Notes: generated by a model not told the origin, from the sequence alone. 64,000 nucleotides of DNA from a bacterium (GCA_905221295.1 CAJNCP010000001.1:1-64000), one strand, 5' to 3'. Numbered from the stretch's first letter, positions 8,306 to 16,131 are shown. Made by a program: numbers and translations.

Positions 8306-8340
8306 AAGAAAGATTAAAATGTGAAAAAAGGAGATTCCTA

Positions 8341-9057
8341 ATGGGACGTAAATGGGCCAATATCGTAGCCAAGAAAACGGCTAAAGATGGAGCTAACTCT
8401 AAAGTATATGCAAAATTTGGTGTAGAAATCTATGTAGCAGCTAAAAAAGGGGATCCAGACCCAGAATCAAACACTGCTTTGAAATTTGTTATCGACCGTG
8501 CGAAACAAGCCCAAGTGCCAAAACACGTTATCGATAAAGCGATTGATAAAGCAAAAGGAAACACAGACGAAACCTTTACAGAAGGACGTTACGAAGGATT
8601 TGGACCAAATGGTTCTATGTTAATCGTTGATACCTTGACTTCAAACGTCAACCGTACCGCAGCTAATGTCCGTGCTGCCTTTGGTAAGAACGGTGGAAAC
8701 ATGGGTGCTTCTGGTTCAGTTTCTTACCTCTTTGACAACAAGGGGGTTATCGTATTTGCTGGGGAAGATGCGGATGCTATCTTTGAACTCTTGCTTGAAG
8801 CAGATGTGGATGTGGATGATGTCGAAGCTGAAGAAGGAACAATCACTGTTTACACAGCTCCAACTGACCTTCACAAGGCTATCGTTGCCCTTCGTGAGTC
8901 AGGTATCGAAGAATTCCAAGTGACAGAATTGGAAATGATTCCTCAATCAGAAGTGGAATTGTCAGGTGACGACCTTGAAACTTTTGAAAAACTTTACAGC
9001 GTTCTTGAAGACGACGAAGACGTACAAAAGATCTACACAAACGTAGATGGATTTTAA
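8341..9057 (+). CDS. yebC: YebC/PmpR (TACO1, DUF28) family protein
   Basis: The 238-residue protein shows the family's conserved N-terminus ([12 protein letters not shown]), the [19 protein letters not shown] helix region, the [25 protein letters not shown] core, and the [13 protein letters not shown] motif. Members were first described as transcription regulators; more recent work assigns YebC proteins a role on ribosomes stalled at proline-rich stretches. The start follows AAAAGGAG. From memory, in pneumococci yebC is next to the pneumolysin gene; that gene is absent here, where the MATE gene precedes. Downstream a strong terminator separates it from a convergent gene. Confidence 0.92.
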   Translation: MGRKWANIVAKKTAKDGANSKVYAKFGVEIYVAAKKGDPDPESNTALKFVIDRAKQAQVPKHVIDKAIDKAKGNTDETFTEGRYEGFGPNGSMLIVDTLTSNVNRTAANVRAAFGKNGGNMGASGSVSYLFDNKGVIVFAGEDADAIFELLLEADVDVDDVEAEEGTITVYTAPTDLHKAIVALRESGIEEFQVTELEMIPQSEVELSGDDLETFEKLYSVLEDDEDVQKIYTNVDGF

Positions 9058-9064
9058 TAAAAAG

Positions 9065-9095
9065 CGAACAGCTATTGAGGCTGTTCGTTTTTTTG
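9065..9095 (+). terminator. yebC terminator
   Basis: Stem CGAACAGC / GCTGTTCG with a 7-nt loop and a run of eight T. It also lies just past the end of the minus-strand gene at 9106. Confidence 0.9.
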
Positions 9096-9105
9096 ATATT
9101 TGAAC

Positions 9106-9789
9106 TTAGACTCTGGTTTCAGAGTCGTTTTGTTGCTTGCTTTTTTCTAGACCTAGACCGACTGCATGTTTTTGAACGAGCAAGAGCTGTCCATTGTCCT
9201 GTTTTGCAAAAGTTAAGGTAACGGTCTTGATCTTGTCTCCAATGGAGATATAGGTGATTTTTCTCGTATCGTACCCTCCGATAGTGGAGTCAAACTCGGA
9301 GTCCGGTAGTCCGTGTTTTTTGATAATATCCTTGTAGTTGGTACCACCTTTTCCTTTGTTGTCAAGGTCACCTTCGATTAAGGCGTCGAACTGTTCCTGG
9401 GTCCAGGTGAAGGTATCGTCTTCTTCCTCCTCTGGGATGGAATAGGCGCTATCATCTGTCAAGTCGCTTTCTTCTTCGCGTTCCATTGAGGAACTTGCCT
9501 CTCTATAGGAACGGTTAAACTCCCTGACAAACTCTTTGTAGACATTAGCGTACAGTACCTGGGTCGTAAAGAAAAGTACAACAGAAGCAACTGCGAGGGA
9601 TGTTCCGATAATGGCCATTGTTTTTCGCTTTTTGAGATTGACGATAAGGCCGATAATCCCCAAGATAAATGCGACGATGGCGATGAAAAACGATAGATAG
9701 TTAATAAATGGGATCCAGGACCCTAAAAGTGCGATGGCTCCAAAAATGGTTGCTAAGATTCCTAAAACTCTTTGTTCTTCTGGTTTCAT
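9106..9789 (-). CDS. Membrane protein with DUF4190-like N-terminus and extracytoplasmic C-terminal domain
   Basis: About 227 residues. The first 85 hold three membrane segments (GILATIFGAIALLG, FFIAIVAFILGIIGLIV, MAIIGTSLAVASVVLFF) in a DUF4190-like arrangement. An acidic Ser/Glu linker (about 95-130) follows, then a roughly 90-residue domain (TWTQEQFDALIEGDL...GTNYKDIIKKHGLPDS...) resembling the DUF3862/BLIP-like fold found in small lipoproteins. I chose the ATG at 9789 because GGGAG lies upstream; an in-frame ATG seven codons earlier (9810) is possible. It is divergent from the MarR operon. Function unknown; the domain layout suggests a surface-exposed protein. Confidence 0.75.
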   Translation of the reverse strand: MKPEEQRVLGILATIFGAIALLGSWIPFINYLSFFIAIVAFILGIIGLIVNLKKRKTMAIIGTSLAVASVVLFFTTQVLYANVYKEFVREFNRSYREASSSMEREEESDLTDDSAYSIPEEEEDDTFTWTQEQFDALIEGDLDNKGKGGTNYKDIIKKHGLPDSEFDSTIGGYDTRKITYISIGDKIKTVTLTFAKQDNGQLLLVQKHAVGLGLEKSKQQNDSETRV

Positions 9790-9887
9790 TTGAAAGTTTT
9801 CTCCCTTCATCGAGTGAATGGATTTCTATCCACAGTAGTTAGTGCTTATTATAGAAAAAATATTGCCTAATATCAATTTAAACTAAA

Positions 9888-9977
9888 ATAGTTCTCTTGG
9901 AAACTTTTTTCTTGACATCTTTTCTGAAAATGATAAAATAGTTCTCATGGAAACTTAAATAGTTCTTGTGAGAACTA
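9888..9977 (+). promoter_or_regulatory. MarR operon promoter with three operator copies
   Basis: -35 TTGACA (9912-9917), 16-bp spacer, extended -10 TGA-TAAAAT (9931-9939). Three related dyads surround it: AGTTCTCTTGGAAACT (9890-9905, upstream of -35), AGTTCTCATGGAAACT (9940-9955, start site) and the perfect palindrome TAGTTCT-TGTG-AGAACTA (9960-9977). They are the best candidates for autorepression by the MarR protein. Confidence 0.75.
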
Positions 9978-10002
9978 TATTTATCGTAAGAAAGGAGCAA
10001 TC

Positions 10003-10464
10003 ATGGACAAACCGATGTTGATGTTTAAACGTTTTGGGCATCAGGTTCACCTGATGGTGCAGAAAGAAGCCAAACGCTGTGGTATTGAATTTATGGGTGG
10101 ACCGCAAGGGCAGGTCCTGAGATTTTTAGATTGTCGTGAGCAAGACCAGGCTCTGGTTTTGATTAAGGATATTGAGCAGGAGCTCAACATAACCAAGTCT
10201 GTGGCGAGTAATCTAGTCAAGCGCATGGTACAAAATGGTTTGGTTGAGCTAGAGGCCAGCCCGAGCGATAAGCGGGCAAAGTTTGTTCGCTTGACGGATA
10301 AATCGCGTTCGCAGATGCAAGAAGTTAAGGCCTTTTTTGATCGGATTGATCAGAGTCTGCTAGAGGGTGTTTCAAAGTCAGACTTAGCAATCTTTGAAAA
10401 GGTCCTCAGTCAGTTGCAGGAAAATGTTGAGAAGATAGGAGAAGAGAATGAAGAAACTCGCTAA
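10003..10464 (+). CDS. MarR-family transcriptional regulator
   Basis: A 153-residue winged-helix regulator. The DNA-binding region spans about residues 45-100, with IEQELNITKSVASNLVKRMVQNGLVE as helix-turn-helix and SPSDKRAKFVRLTDK as the wing, the MarR hallmark. It starts after AAAGGAG. Its stop overlaps the first exporter gene by 17 nt, so it is the first gene of a regulator-exporter operon. MarR proteins usually repress their own operon and release DNA when a drug or metabolite binds; three dyads in the promoter support this. Confidence 0.92.
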   Translation: MDKPMLMFKRFGHQVHLMVQKEAKRCGIEFMGGPQGQVLRFLDCREQDQALVLIKDIEQELNITKSVASNLVKRMVQNGLVELEASPSDKRAKFVRLTDKSRSQMQEVKAFFDRIDQSLLEGVSKSDLAIFEKVLSQLQENVEKIGEENEETR

Positions 10465-12217
10465 ACGTATTACAGGAAAAGAGTGGGGGATGATTGTCCT
10501 TACGATTCTTTTCACTTGTTTTTCGGTCTATCTCGAGTTAGAGGTGCCGACTTATATTTCAGAAATAACAGAATTGATTGGAACACCGGGTACGGAGTTA
10601 GGACAACTATGGTCTCCTGCTACGAAGATGATGGGCTTATCTCTTCTAGCTTTTATGTCATCTGTAACAGTTGGATTTTTTGCTTCTCGTGTTGCAGCAT
10701 CCTATACGGCTCATTTACGCAGTGACGTATTTCATCGCGTTTTGGATTTTTCACAGACGGAGATCAAACGTTTTTCAATACCAAGTCTTTTGACTCGGAC
10801 AACCAATGATATTACCCAGGTACAGATGCTCTTTACCATGGGCTTGCAGGTGGTTACTCGTGGGCCAATCATGGCAATCTGGGCTATTGGAAAAATCCTT
10901 GGTAAGTCCGAATACTGGCTCTGGGCAGTAGTGGTAGCTGTTATCGTCAATGTTCTAATGACAACTGTTCTCATGACTCTAGCCTTTCCTAAACAATCTG
11001 TCATCCAAAAATTGACAGATAAACTCAATAGCATCACCCGTGAAAGTCTGACAGGGATTCGAGTTGTTCGTGCCTATAATGCTGAGGATTACCAAGATAA
11101 GAAATTCGAAGAGGCTAATGATGAGGTGACTCGACTCAATCTCTTTGTCAACCGTTTGATGGCCATTATGAATCCCATTATGATGGGGATTTCTAGTGGC
11201 TTGAGTTTAGCTATTTACTGGATTGGAGCCTATATCATCAACGATGCTAGCTTGACAGAGCGTTTGCCCCTCTTTAGCGATATGGTGGTCTTCATGTCTT
11301 ATGCCATGCAAGTCGTGATGGGCTTCCTTCTCATGGGTGCTCTCTTTATCGTCCTTCCTCGTACATTGGTTTCTGCTGGGCGTATCAACCAAGTTTTGGA
11401 CTTGCATCCTTCTATTGAAAATCCTAGTCACCCACAGGCGGCAGTTCCTTCAGTTCAGGGACAAGTGGAATTCCATGATGTAACCTTCCGCTACTCTCAA
11501 AACTCAGAAGCAGTTGTGGAACATGTCAGCTTCAAGGCAGAAGTAGGGCAAACCATTGCTTTTATTGGTTCAACTGGTTCTGGTAAATCGACACTTGTTA
11601 ATCTCTTACCTCGTTTTTACGACGTGTCAGATGGAGAAATTCTAGTTGACGGTGTCAATGTGCAAGATTACGACTTGGAAGATTTGCGCAATAAAGTCGG
11701 CTATATCCCTCAAAAAGCTGTGCTCTTTTCTGGAGATGTTAAGGGAAACTTAGACTTTGGTAAGAGTCAAGAAAGTCCTCTAAGTGAACCTGCCATGTGG
11801 CAAGCTTTGGAATTGGCTCAATCTAAGAACTTTATCGAGGATAAGGAAGCAGGCCTGGCTTCAGAAGTGGCCCAAGGCGGGACCAACTTCTCAGGTGGAC
11901 AAAGACAGCGTCTGGCCATTGCACGCGCCTTGGCTCGTAAGCCTGAAATCCTCATTTTTGATGATTCCTTCTCAGCCTTGGACTACAAGACAGACCGGAT
12001 CTTGCGCCAAGAACTTGCTGAAAAAACACAATCCATGACCAAGCTCATCGTAGCGCAGCGAATTTCTACCATTATGGATGCTGACCTGATCATGGTTTTG
12101 GATCAAGGTAAAGTCGTGGGACAAGGCACCCACAAGGAACTTCTAGCTACCAATGAAGTTTACCAAGAAATTGCCTATTCACAACTATCGAAGGAGGAAT
12201 TGGAACATGGAAAATAA
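10448..12217 (+). CDS. ABC exporter half-transporter 1 (heterodimer subunit with degenerate Walker B)
   Basis: 589 residues: an N-terminal six-helix membrane domain (about 1-320) and an ATPase domain. Walker A is GSTGSGKST (about 373-381), signature FSGGQRQR (about 481-488), Walker B ILIFDDSFSALD (about 504). The usual catalytic Glu after Walker B is Asp, as in the degenerate partner of heterodimeric exporters such as LmrCD/BmrCD. Overlaps with both neighbours (17 nt and 11 nt) indicate a stoichiometric operon with the second half-transporter. Likely substrate: a drug, peptide or lipid; not determined. It is not obviously PatA/PatB, which lies elsewhere in pneumococci. Confidence 0.92.
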   Translation: MKKLAKRITGKEWGMIVLTILFTCFSVYLELEVPTYISEITELIGTPGTELGQLWSPATKMMGLSLLAFMSSVTVGFFASRVAASYTAHLRSDVFHRVLDFSQTEIKRFSIPSLLTRTTNDITQVQMLFTMGLQVVTRGPIMAIWAIGKILGKSEYWLWAVVVAVIVNVLMTTVLMTLAFPKQSVIQKLTDKLNSITRESLTGIRVVRAYNAEDYQDKKFEEANDEVTRLNLFVNRLMAIMNPIMMGISSGLSLAIYWIGAYIINDASLTERLPLFSDMVVFMSYAMQVVMGFLLMGALFIVLPRTLVSAGRINQVLDLHPSIENPSHPQAAVPSVQGQVEFHDVTFRYSQNSEAVVEHVSFKAEVGQTIAFIGSTGSGKSTLVNLLPRFYDVSDGEILVDGVNVQDYDLEDLRNKVGYIPQKAVLFSGDVKGNLDFGKSQESPLSEPAMWQALELAQSKNFIEDKEAGLASEVAQGGTNFSGGQRQRLAIARALARKPEILIFDDSFSALDYKTDRILRQELAEKTQSMTKLIVAQRISTIMDADLIMVLDQGKVVGQGTHKELLATNEVYQEIAYSQLSKEELEHGK

Positions 12218-13967
12218 GAAAATGTCCTTATGGAAACAGTGTAGACCTTTTCTAGCAGGTCTCCAACTTCCCCTACTAGTGGCTGTTGTCGCAGCTGTAT
12301 GTTCTAGTATCATCACGGTGTATGGACCAACCAAGATAAAAGAAATCACTAACTTAATCTCAGATGGCTTGATGACTGGAATTGACCTGGAGGCTGTCTC
12401 AAGTATTGCTAGCTTTTTAGTTATCCTTTATGTGCTTGGTATTATCCTTAACTATACACAGGCCTATATCTTTTCAACTAGTATCCAACATTTTTCAAAA
12501 CGCTTGCGGACAGCAATCGCTGAAAAGATCAATCGTTTGCCCCTTGGCTATTTTGATCGTCATTCACAAGGAGATACCCTTTCGCGCGTGACCAATGATG
12601 TGGATACGGCGGCACAATCTCTCAACCAAAGTCTGGGTACCGTTCTTTCAGCTAGTTTCTTACTGATTGCCGTTTTGGTGACCATGTTTGGGATGAACTG
12701 GATTTTGGCTCTCGTAACAGTTGTTTCAACGCTTGTTGGTTTTGCAGGTATATCAGTGATTATGGCCAAGTCACAAGGATACTTTGAGGCCCAACAAAAT
12801 AATCTGGCGGCCGTCAATGGTTATGTAGAAGAAATGTATTCGGGACACAATGTTGTGACGAGCTACAATGCGGTGGACACCTCCAAAGCGAGATTTGCAG
12901 GTTTGAACCAAAACTTGCATGAGAGTATCTGGAAATCTCAGTTTATCTCTGGTATCATGATGCCAGCCATGATTTTTGTTGGGAATTTTAGTTATGTCTT
13001 GGTCATCATCGTTGGTGCAGCGCTTGCTCTAGAAGGGCATATCAGTATCGGGATTATCGTAGCCTTTATGGTCTATGTAAGAACCTTCTCACAACCCTTG
13101 TCACAGATTGCCCAAGGGATTACGAGCTTGCAACAAGCGAGTGCAGCCATGACTCGTGTATTAGAATTTTTAGCTGAAGCAGAGATGCAGGATGAATCTC
13201 ACAAGGAAAGACAATTGAGCGACATGAAAGGGGAAGTAGTCTTTGATCACGTGTCCTTTGGCTATACACCAGAGCGCACCATCATCCATGATTTTTCTGC
13301 GACAGCTCATGCAGGTCAGAAGGTCGCGATTGTTGGACCGACTGGGGCTGGGAAGACAACCATTGTCAATCTTTTGATGAAGTTCTATGAGATTGATAAG
13401 GGAAGTATCCGCATCGATGGTGTGGATACCAAGGACATGAAGCGCTCTGAAGTGCACGATGCCTTCTCAATGGTCTTGCAGGACACTTGGCTCTTTGAAG
13501 GAACCATTCGAGAGAACCTGATCTATAATCAGACAGACATCAGTGATGAGCGGATGATGGAAGCCAGCAAGGCTGTGGGAATCCACCACTTTATCATGAC
13601 TTTGCCAGATGGCTACGATACTGTTTTGGATGACACTGTGACCTTGTCTGTTGGACAAAAACAGCTCTTAACCATTGCTCGTGCCCTTCTCAAGGATGCA
13701 CCGCTCTTGATTTTGGACGAGGCGACATCCTCAGTCGACACACGTACAGAGGAATTGATTCAAAAAGCCATGGATCATTTGATGGAGGGCAGAACTTCCT
13801 TTGTCATTGCCCATCGCTTGTCTACTATCCGAAATGCTGATTTGATTCTTGTCATGAAAGATGGCAATATCATCGAACAAGGCAACCATGAGGAACTAAT
13901 GGCGCAAGGTGGCTTCTACGCTGATTTGTACAATAGTCAATTTACAGAAGACGAAGCAGAAGAATAA
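12207..13967 (+). CDS. ABC exporter half-transporter 2 (catalytic subunit)
   Basis: 586 residues from the ATG at 12207, which follows AGGAGG (12192-12197); the longer in-frame start at 12153 lies deep in the preceding gene and lacks a site. Membrane domain about 1-325, then Walker A GPTGAGKTT (about 377-385), an atypical signature LSVGQKQL (about 480; second Gly replaced, SVGQ instead of SGGQ) and a canonical Walker B LLILDEATSSVD (about 503) with catalytic Glu. Paired with subunit 1 this gives one complete ATP site (Glu of this subunit plus SGGQ of the other) and one degenerate site. A terminator follows. Confidence 0.92.
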   Translation: MENKKMSLWKQCRPFLAGLQLPLLVAVVAAVCSSIITVYGPTKIKEITNLISDGLMTGIDLEAVSSIASFLVILYVLGIILNYTQAYIFSTSIQHFSKRLRTAIAEKINRLPLGYFDRHSQGDTLSRVTNDVDTAAQSLNQSLGTVLSASFLLIAVLVTMFGMNWILALVTVVSTLVGFAGISVIMAKSQGYFEAQQNNLAAVNGYVEEMYSGHNVVTSYNAVDTSKARFAGLNQNLHESIWKSQFISGIMMPAMIFVGNFSYVLVIIVGAALALEGHISIGIIVAFMVYVRTFSQPLSQIAQGITSLQQASAAMTRVLEFLAEAEMQDESHKERQLSDMKGEVVFDHVSFGYTPERTIIHDFSATAHAGQKVAIVGPTGAGKTTIVNLLMKFYEIDKGSIRIDGVDTKDMKRSEVHDAFSMVLQDTWLFEGTIRENLIYNQTDISDERMMEASKAVGIHHFIMTLPDGYDTVLDDTVTLSVGQKQLLTIARALLKDAPLLILDEATSSVDTRTEELIQKAMDHLMEGRTSFVIAHRLSTIRNADLILVMKDGNIIEQGNHEELMAQGGFYADLYNSQFTEDEAEE

Positions 13968-13972
13968 ATCAA

Positions 13973-13998
13973 AAGAAGGCTTGACGGCCTTCTTTTTC
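13973..13998 (+). terminator. Terminator of MarR-ABC-ABC operon
   Basis: Stem AAGAAGGC / GCCTTCTT with loop TTGACG, then T's. The loop also reads as a -35 box (see next entry). Confidence 0.8.
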
Positions 13999-14009
13999 TG
14001 CACTATACT
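13981..14009 (+). promoter_or_regulatory. Promoter of the PAP2 gene, -35 inside terminator loop
   Basis: -35 TTGACG (13981-13986) is exactly the loop of the upstream terminator; 17-bp spacer; -10 TATACT (14004-14009). Confidence 0.6.
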
Positions 14010-14047
14010 AGAAGACAAATGTCTCACCTGTAGGCAAAAACAAGGTA

Positions 14048-14566
14048 ATGAATGAGAATTTAATGAAAAATTATCAAGAATGGTATCGAAATATCAGGTC
14101 CAAACTCACTAGCCATCCCACTCTTTTATTTCTGTTACGCAGTTTCAATCGCTTGATGACAGTCGCCATGCCCCCGATCTATCTGACTTTGCTAGTCATC
14201 ACTTACCTGCAACTAGGACTGGGTCAGCAGGTTGGAGTTTATGTGCTTATTCCTGCATCAGGCTTTGTGATTTTGTCTCTTTTTCGTAAGAAAATCAACC
14301 ACCCGCGACCTTATGAAACTTGGGATATCTGTCCCCTTCTTGATAAGGATAGCTCGGGACAGTCGATGCCCAGTCGCCATGTCTTTTCGGCAACTATCAT
14401 CTCCATGGCCTGTCTGCATGCTAGTCTACCTGTTGGATTGATATGCTTGCTCTTTTCAGCTTTGTTGGGGTTGGTGAGGGTTTTAGGGGGTGTTCATTAT
14501 TCCAAGGATGTCTTGGTTGGCTATGCTTGTGGTCTGGTGTGGGGATTCCTTTTCTTCCTATTCTGA
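14048..14566 (+). CDS. PAP2-family (type 2) lipid phosphatase
   Basis: A 172-residue membrane phosphatase with about five membrane segments. The three PAP2 signatures are present: KKINHPRP (near residue 86), PSRH (near residue 112) and VRVLGGVHYSKD (near residue 146), giving the catalytic His pair and the Asp. Members dephosphorylate isoprenoid or phosphatidyl phosphates outside the membrane; undecaprenyl-pyrophosphate recycling is plausible and would be redundant with uppP at 37216, but the substrate cannot be read from the sequence. The start has a weak ribosome site (AAGG very close); an in-frame ATG at 14063 is an alternative. It has its own promoter. Confidence 0.85.
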   Translation: MNENLMKNYQEWYRNIRSKLTSHPTLLFLLRSFNRLMTVAMPPIYLTLLVITYLQLGLGQQVGVYVLIPASGFVILSLFRKKINHPRPYETWDICPLLDKDSSGQSMPSRHVFSATIISMACLHASLPVGLICLLFSALLGLVRVLGGVHYSKDVLVGYACGLVWGFLFFLF

Positions 14567-14590
14567 CATGTAAGTTAAGCTAGTCCTACA

Positions 14591-14659
14591 ACCACTTACG
14601 GCTTCAAATTGACCACTTGCTTTTTTGCCCTTGTATTCCTAACTTAGCTTTGATATAGT
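14591..14659 (+). promoter_or_regulatory. Promoter of LytTR gene with 9-12-9 direct repeat (predicted LytTR site)
   Basis: -35 TTGTAT (14631-14636), 17-bp spacer, extended -10 TGA-TATAGT (14651-14659). Upstream lie two direct repeats, ACCACTTAC (14591-14599) and ACCACTTGC (14612-14620), separated by 12 bp. Two 9-bp repeats separated by 12 bp is the architecture bound by dimers of LytTR regulators such as ComE and AgrA. Confidence 0.65.
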
Positions 14660-14679
14660 AGAGTCAGAAAGGAGATGTG

Positions 14680-15126
14680 ATGAAGTTACGAATTGAGATT
14701 GACGGCAATTTAGAGGAGACTGAAATTGTCATCAAGACCCCCACTTTGACAGATGAAATTGCAGATTTGCAACGACTTTTGCAAGAGTCAAAGGCTCCGA
14801 GGTTGACTTTTTACAAGGGGACAGGTGAATATTATCTAGACCTGTCAGAAATTCTCTTCTTTGAAACAGAAGGGAGCAAGATTTATGCTCATAACCAGAA
14901 GGAAGCCTATGAAGTTCGTCTCAAACTTTATGAGTTGGAGTCCATCTTACCTCGCTATTTTAGTCGAGTGTCCAAGTCAACGATCGCAAACATCCGTCAG
15001 ATTTACTCAGTGGACAAGTCCTTTTCAGGAACAGGCACCATTTCCTTTTATCAGACGCACAAGGAGGTTCATGTCTCACGGCATTACCAATCCCTCCTAA
15101 AAGAAAATCTAAGAAACATGAGGTAA
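14680..15126 (+). CDS. LytTR-domain DNA-binding regulator (no receiver domain)
   Basis: 148 residues. A short N-terminal part (about 1-45, IEIDGNLEETEIVIKT) is followed by a LytTR DNA-binding domain (about 48-148): FYKGTGEYYLDLSEILFFETEGSKIYAHN, YELESILPRYFSRVSKSTIANIRQI and a final strand region ending in HVSRHYQSLLK. No phosphoacceptor domain is present. The ATG at 14680 is 5 nt past AAAGGAG; a GTG at 14677 is too close. The next gene, a LiaF-like membrane protein, starts 5 nt after the stop. Stand-alone LytTR proteins coupled to a membrane inhibitor (LytTR regulatory systems such as HdrRM and BrsRM) are known in streptococci; this pair looks similar. Confidence 0.85.
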   Translation: MKLRIEIDGNLEETEIVIKTPTLTDEIADLQRLLQESKAPRLTFYKGTGEYYLDLSEILFFETEGSKIYAHNQKEAYEVRLKLYELESILPRYFSRVSKSTIANIRQIYSVDKSFSGTGTISFYQTHKEVHVSRHYQSLLKENLRNMR

Positions 15127-15131
15127 AAAAG

Positions 15132-15806
15132 ATGAAAAAGAAAGCATTTGGTATTGTTTTATTAGTTTTAGCAGCTTGGATCTTGCTGCAAGGGAATTTT
15201 GGAATTCCTTCTTTGGATGGCAAAATATGGCCTTTGATTGGTATCGCCTTTTTTGCTTACCAGTCAGTTGAAGCTTTGCTTCGTCGTCATCTAACATCAG
15301 CAGTTTTTACCGCTCTAGTAGCCTTAATGATTGCGAATCATTTTTATAACATTTTGCCTATCCCAAATCAGTCTTTATTTTGGGCTAGTATCTTAGCAGT
15401 GCTAGGAGTCGGCTATCTCACTCACTCAAGTAAGTTTTGGTATGGGAAAAAATGGTGGTACAATGGTGAGCGAACAGTCATCACGGATAAGGAAGTTGCT
15501 TTTGGTAGTGGAACCTTCTATAAACAAGATCAAGATCTTGTCGACGATCAGGTAGAAGTCGCTTTTGGTGATGCAAAAATCTACTATGATAACGCAGAGA
15601 TGTTAGGTGATTTTGCCACTCTGAATATCGAAGTGGCTTTTGGTAATGCAACTGTCTATGTTCCGCAACACTGGCGTGTAGATTTGAAAGTAGAAACATC
15701 CTTTGGTGCAGCTAAGGCAGATGCTCCTGTAGCGCCAACAAACAAAACCTTGATTATCCGTGGGGAAGTTGCTTTTGGTAAACTCGGTGTTGTTTACGTC
15801 AAATAA
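15132..15806 (+). CDS. LiaF-like membrane protein with repeated EVAFG motifs, partner of LytTR regulator
   Basis: 224 residues. Three or four membrane segments fill residues 1-100 (GIVLLVLAAWILLQGNFG, IWPLIGIAFFAYQSV, AVFTALVALMIANHF, LFWASILAVLGVGYLT). The remaining 120 residues form a repeat domain in which a short motif, EVAFG or close variants (ETSFG), recurs five times at about 20-23-residue intervals, as in the C-terminal domain of LiaF/VraT-type membrane stress sensors. Start at 15132 follows the LytTR stop by 5 nt. I infer an anti-activator or sensor that controls the LytTR protein, by analogy with HdrM/BrsM and LiaF; direct evidence is only the gene arrangement and fold. Confidence 0.8.
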   Translation: MKKKAFGIVLLVLAAWILLQGNFGIPSLDGKIWPLIGIAFFAYQSVEALLRRHLTSAVFTALVALMIANHFYNILPIPNQSLFWASILAVLGVGYLTHSSKFWYGKKWWYNGERTVITDKEVAFGSGTFYKQDQDLVDDQVEVAFGDAKIYYDNAEMLGDFATLNIEVAFGNATVYVPQHWRVDLKVETSFGAAKADAPVAPTNKTLIIRGEVAFGKLGVVYVK

Positions 15807-15824
15807 AAAAATATTTTAATTCTC

Positions 15825-15853
15825 TTGATAAATTCAAGAAAGTGTGATAACAT
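15825..15853 (+). promoter_or_regulatory. rpmB promoter
   Basis: -35 TTGATA (15825-15830), 17-bp spacer, extended -10 TGA-TAACAT (15845-15853). Confidence 0.7.
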
Positions 15854-15861
15854 AGTACGGT

Positions 15862-15903
15862 ATGTGGTGCTAGCACATCCGCTATATTAGATCTAATAGG
15901 AGG
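15862..15903 (+). other. rpmB leader with two palindromes abutting the ribosome site
   Basis: The short leader holds ATGTG...CACAT (15862-15877, containing the perfect palindrome GTGCTAGCAC) and a perfect 14-bp palindrome TATTAGATCTAATA (15885-15898) whose end overlaps the AGGAGG ribosome-binding site (15898-15903). Either hairpin could gate translation; no known motif matched. Confidence 0.45.
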
Positions 15904-15911
15904 AAAACATA

Positions 15912-16100
15912 ATGGCTAAAGTATGTTACTTTACAGGTCGTAAGACTGTATCAGGAAACAACCGTTCACACGCGATGAACCAAACAAAACGTGCCGTAAA
16001 ACCAAACCTTCAAAAAGTTACGGTTCTTATCGATGGTAAACCTAAAAAAGTTTGGGCTTCAGCTCGTGCTTTGAAATCAGGTAAAGTTGAACGCGTTTAA
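15912..16100 (+). CDS. rpmB: 50S ribosomal protein L28
   Basis: 62 residues, the normal bacterial L28 length: starts [27 protein letters not shown], with the Lys/Arg-rich pattern that binds 23S rRNA, and [11 protein letters not shown] at the end. Only one Cys is present, so this is the zinc-free form. Strong AGGAGG ribosome-binding site. It is a single-gene unit with its own promoter and terminator, placed as in pneumococci before the Asp23-fakA pair. Confidence 0.97.
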   Translation: MAKVCYFTGRKTVSGNNRSHAMNQTKRAVKPNLQKVTVLIDGKPKKVWASARALKSGKVERV

Positions 16101-16108
16101 TAAAAATG

Positions 16109-16131
16109 AAAAGGCCACTTAGGTCTTTTTC
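16109..16131 (+). terminator. rpmB terminator
   Basis: Stem AAAAGGCC / GGTCTTTT (one G-T pair) with loop ACTTA, followed by T's. Confidence 0.75.
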
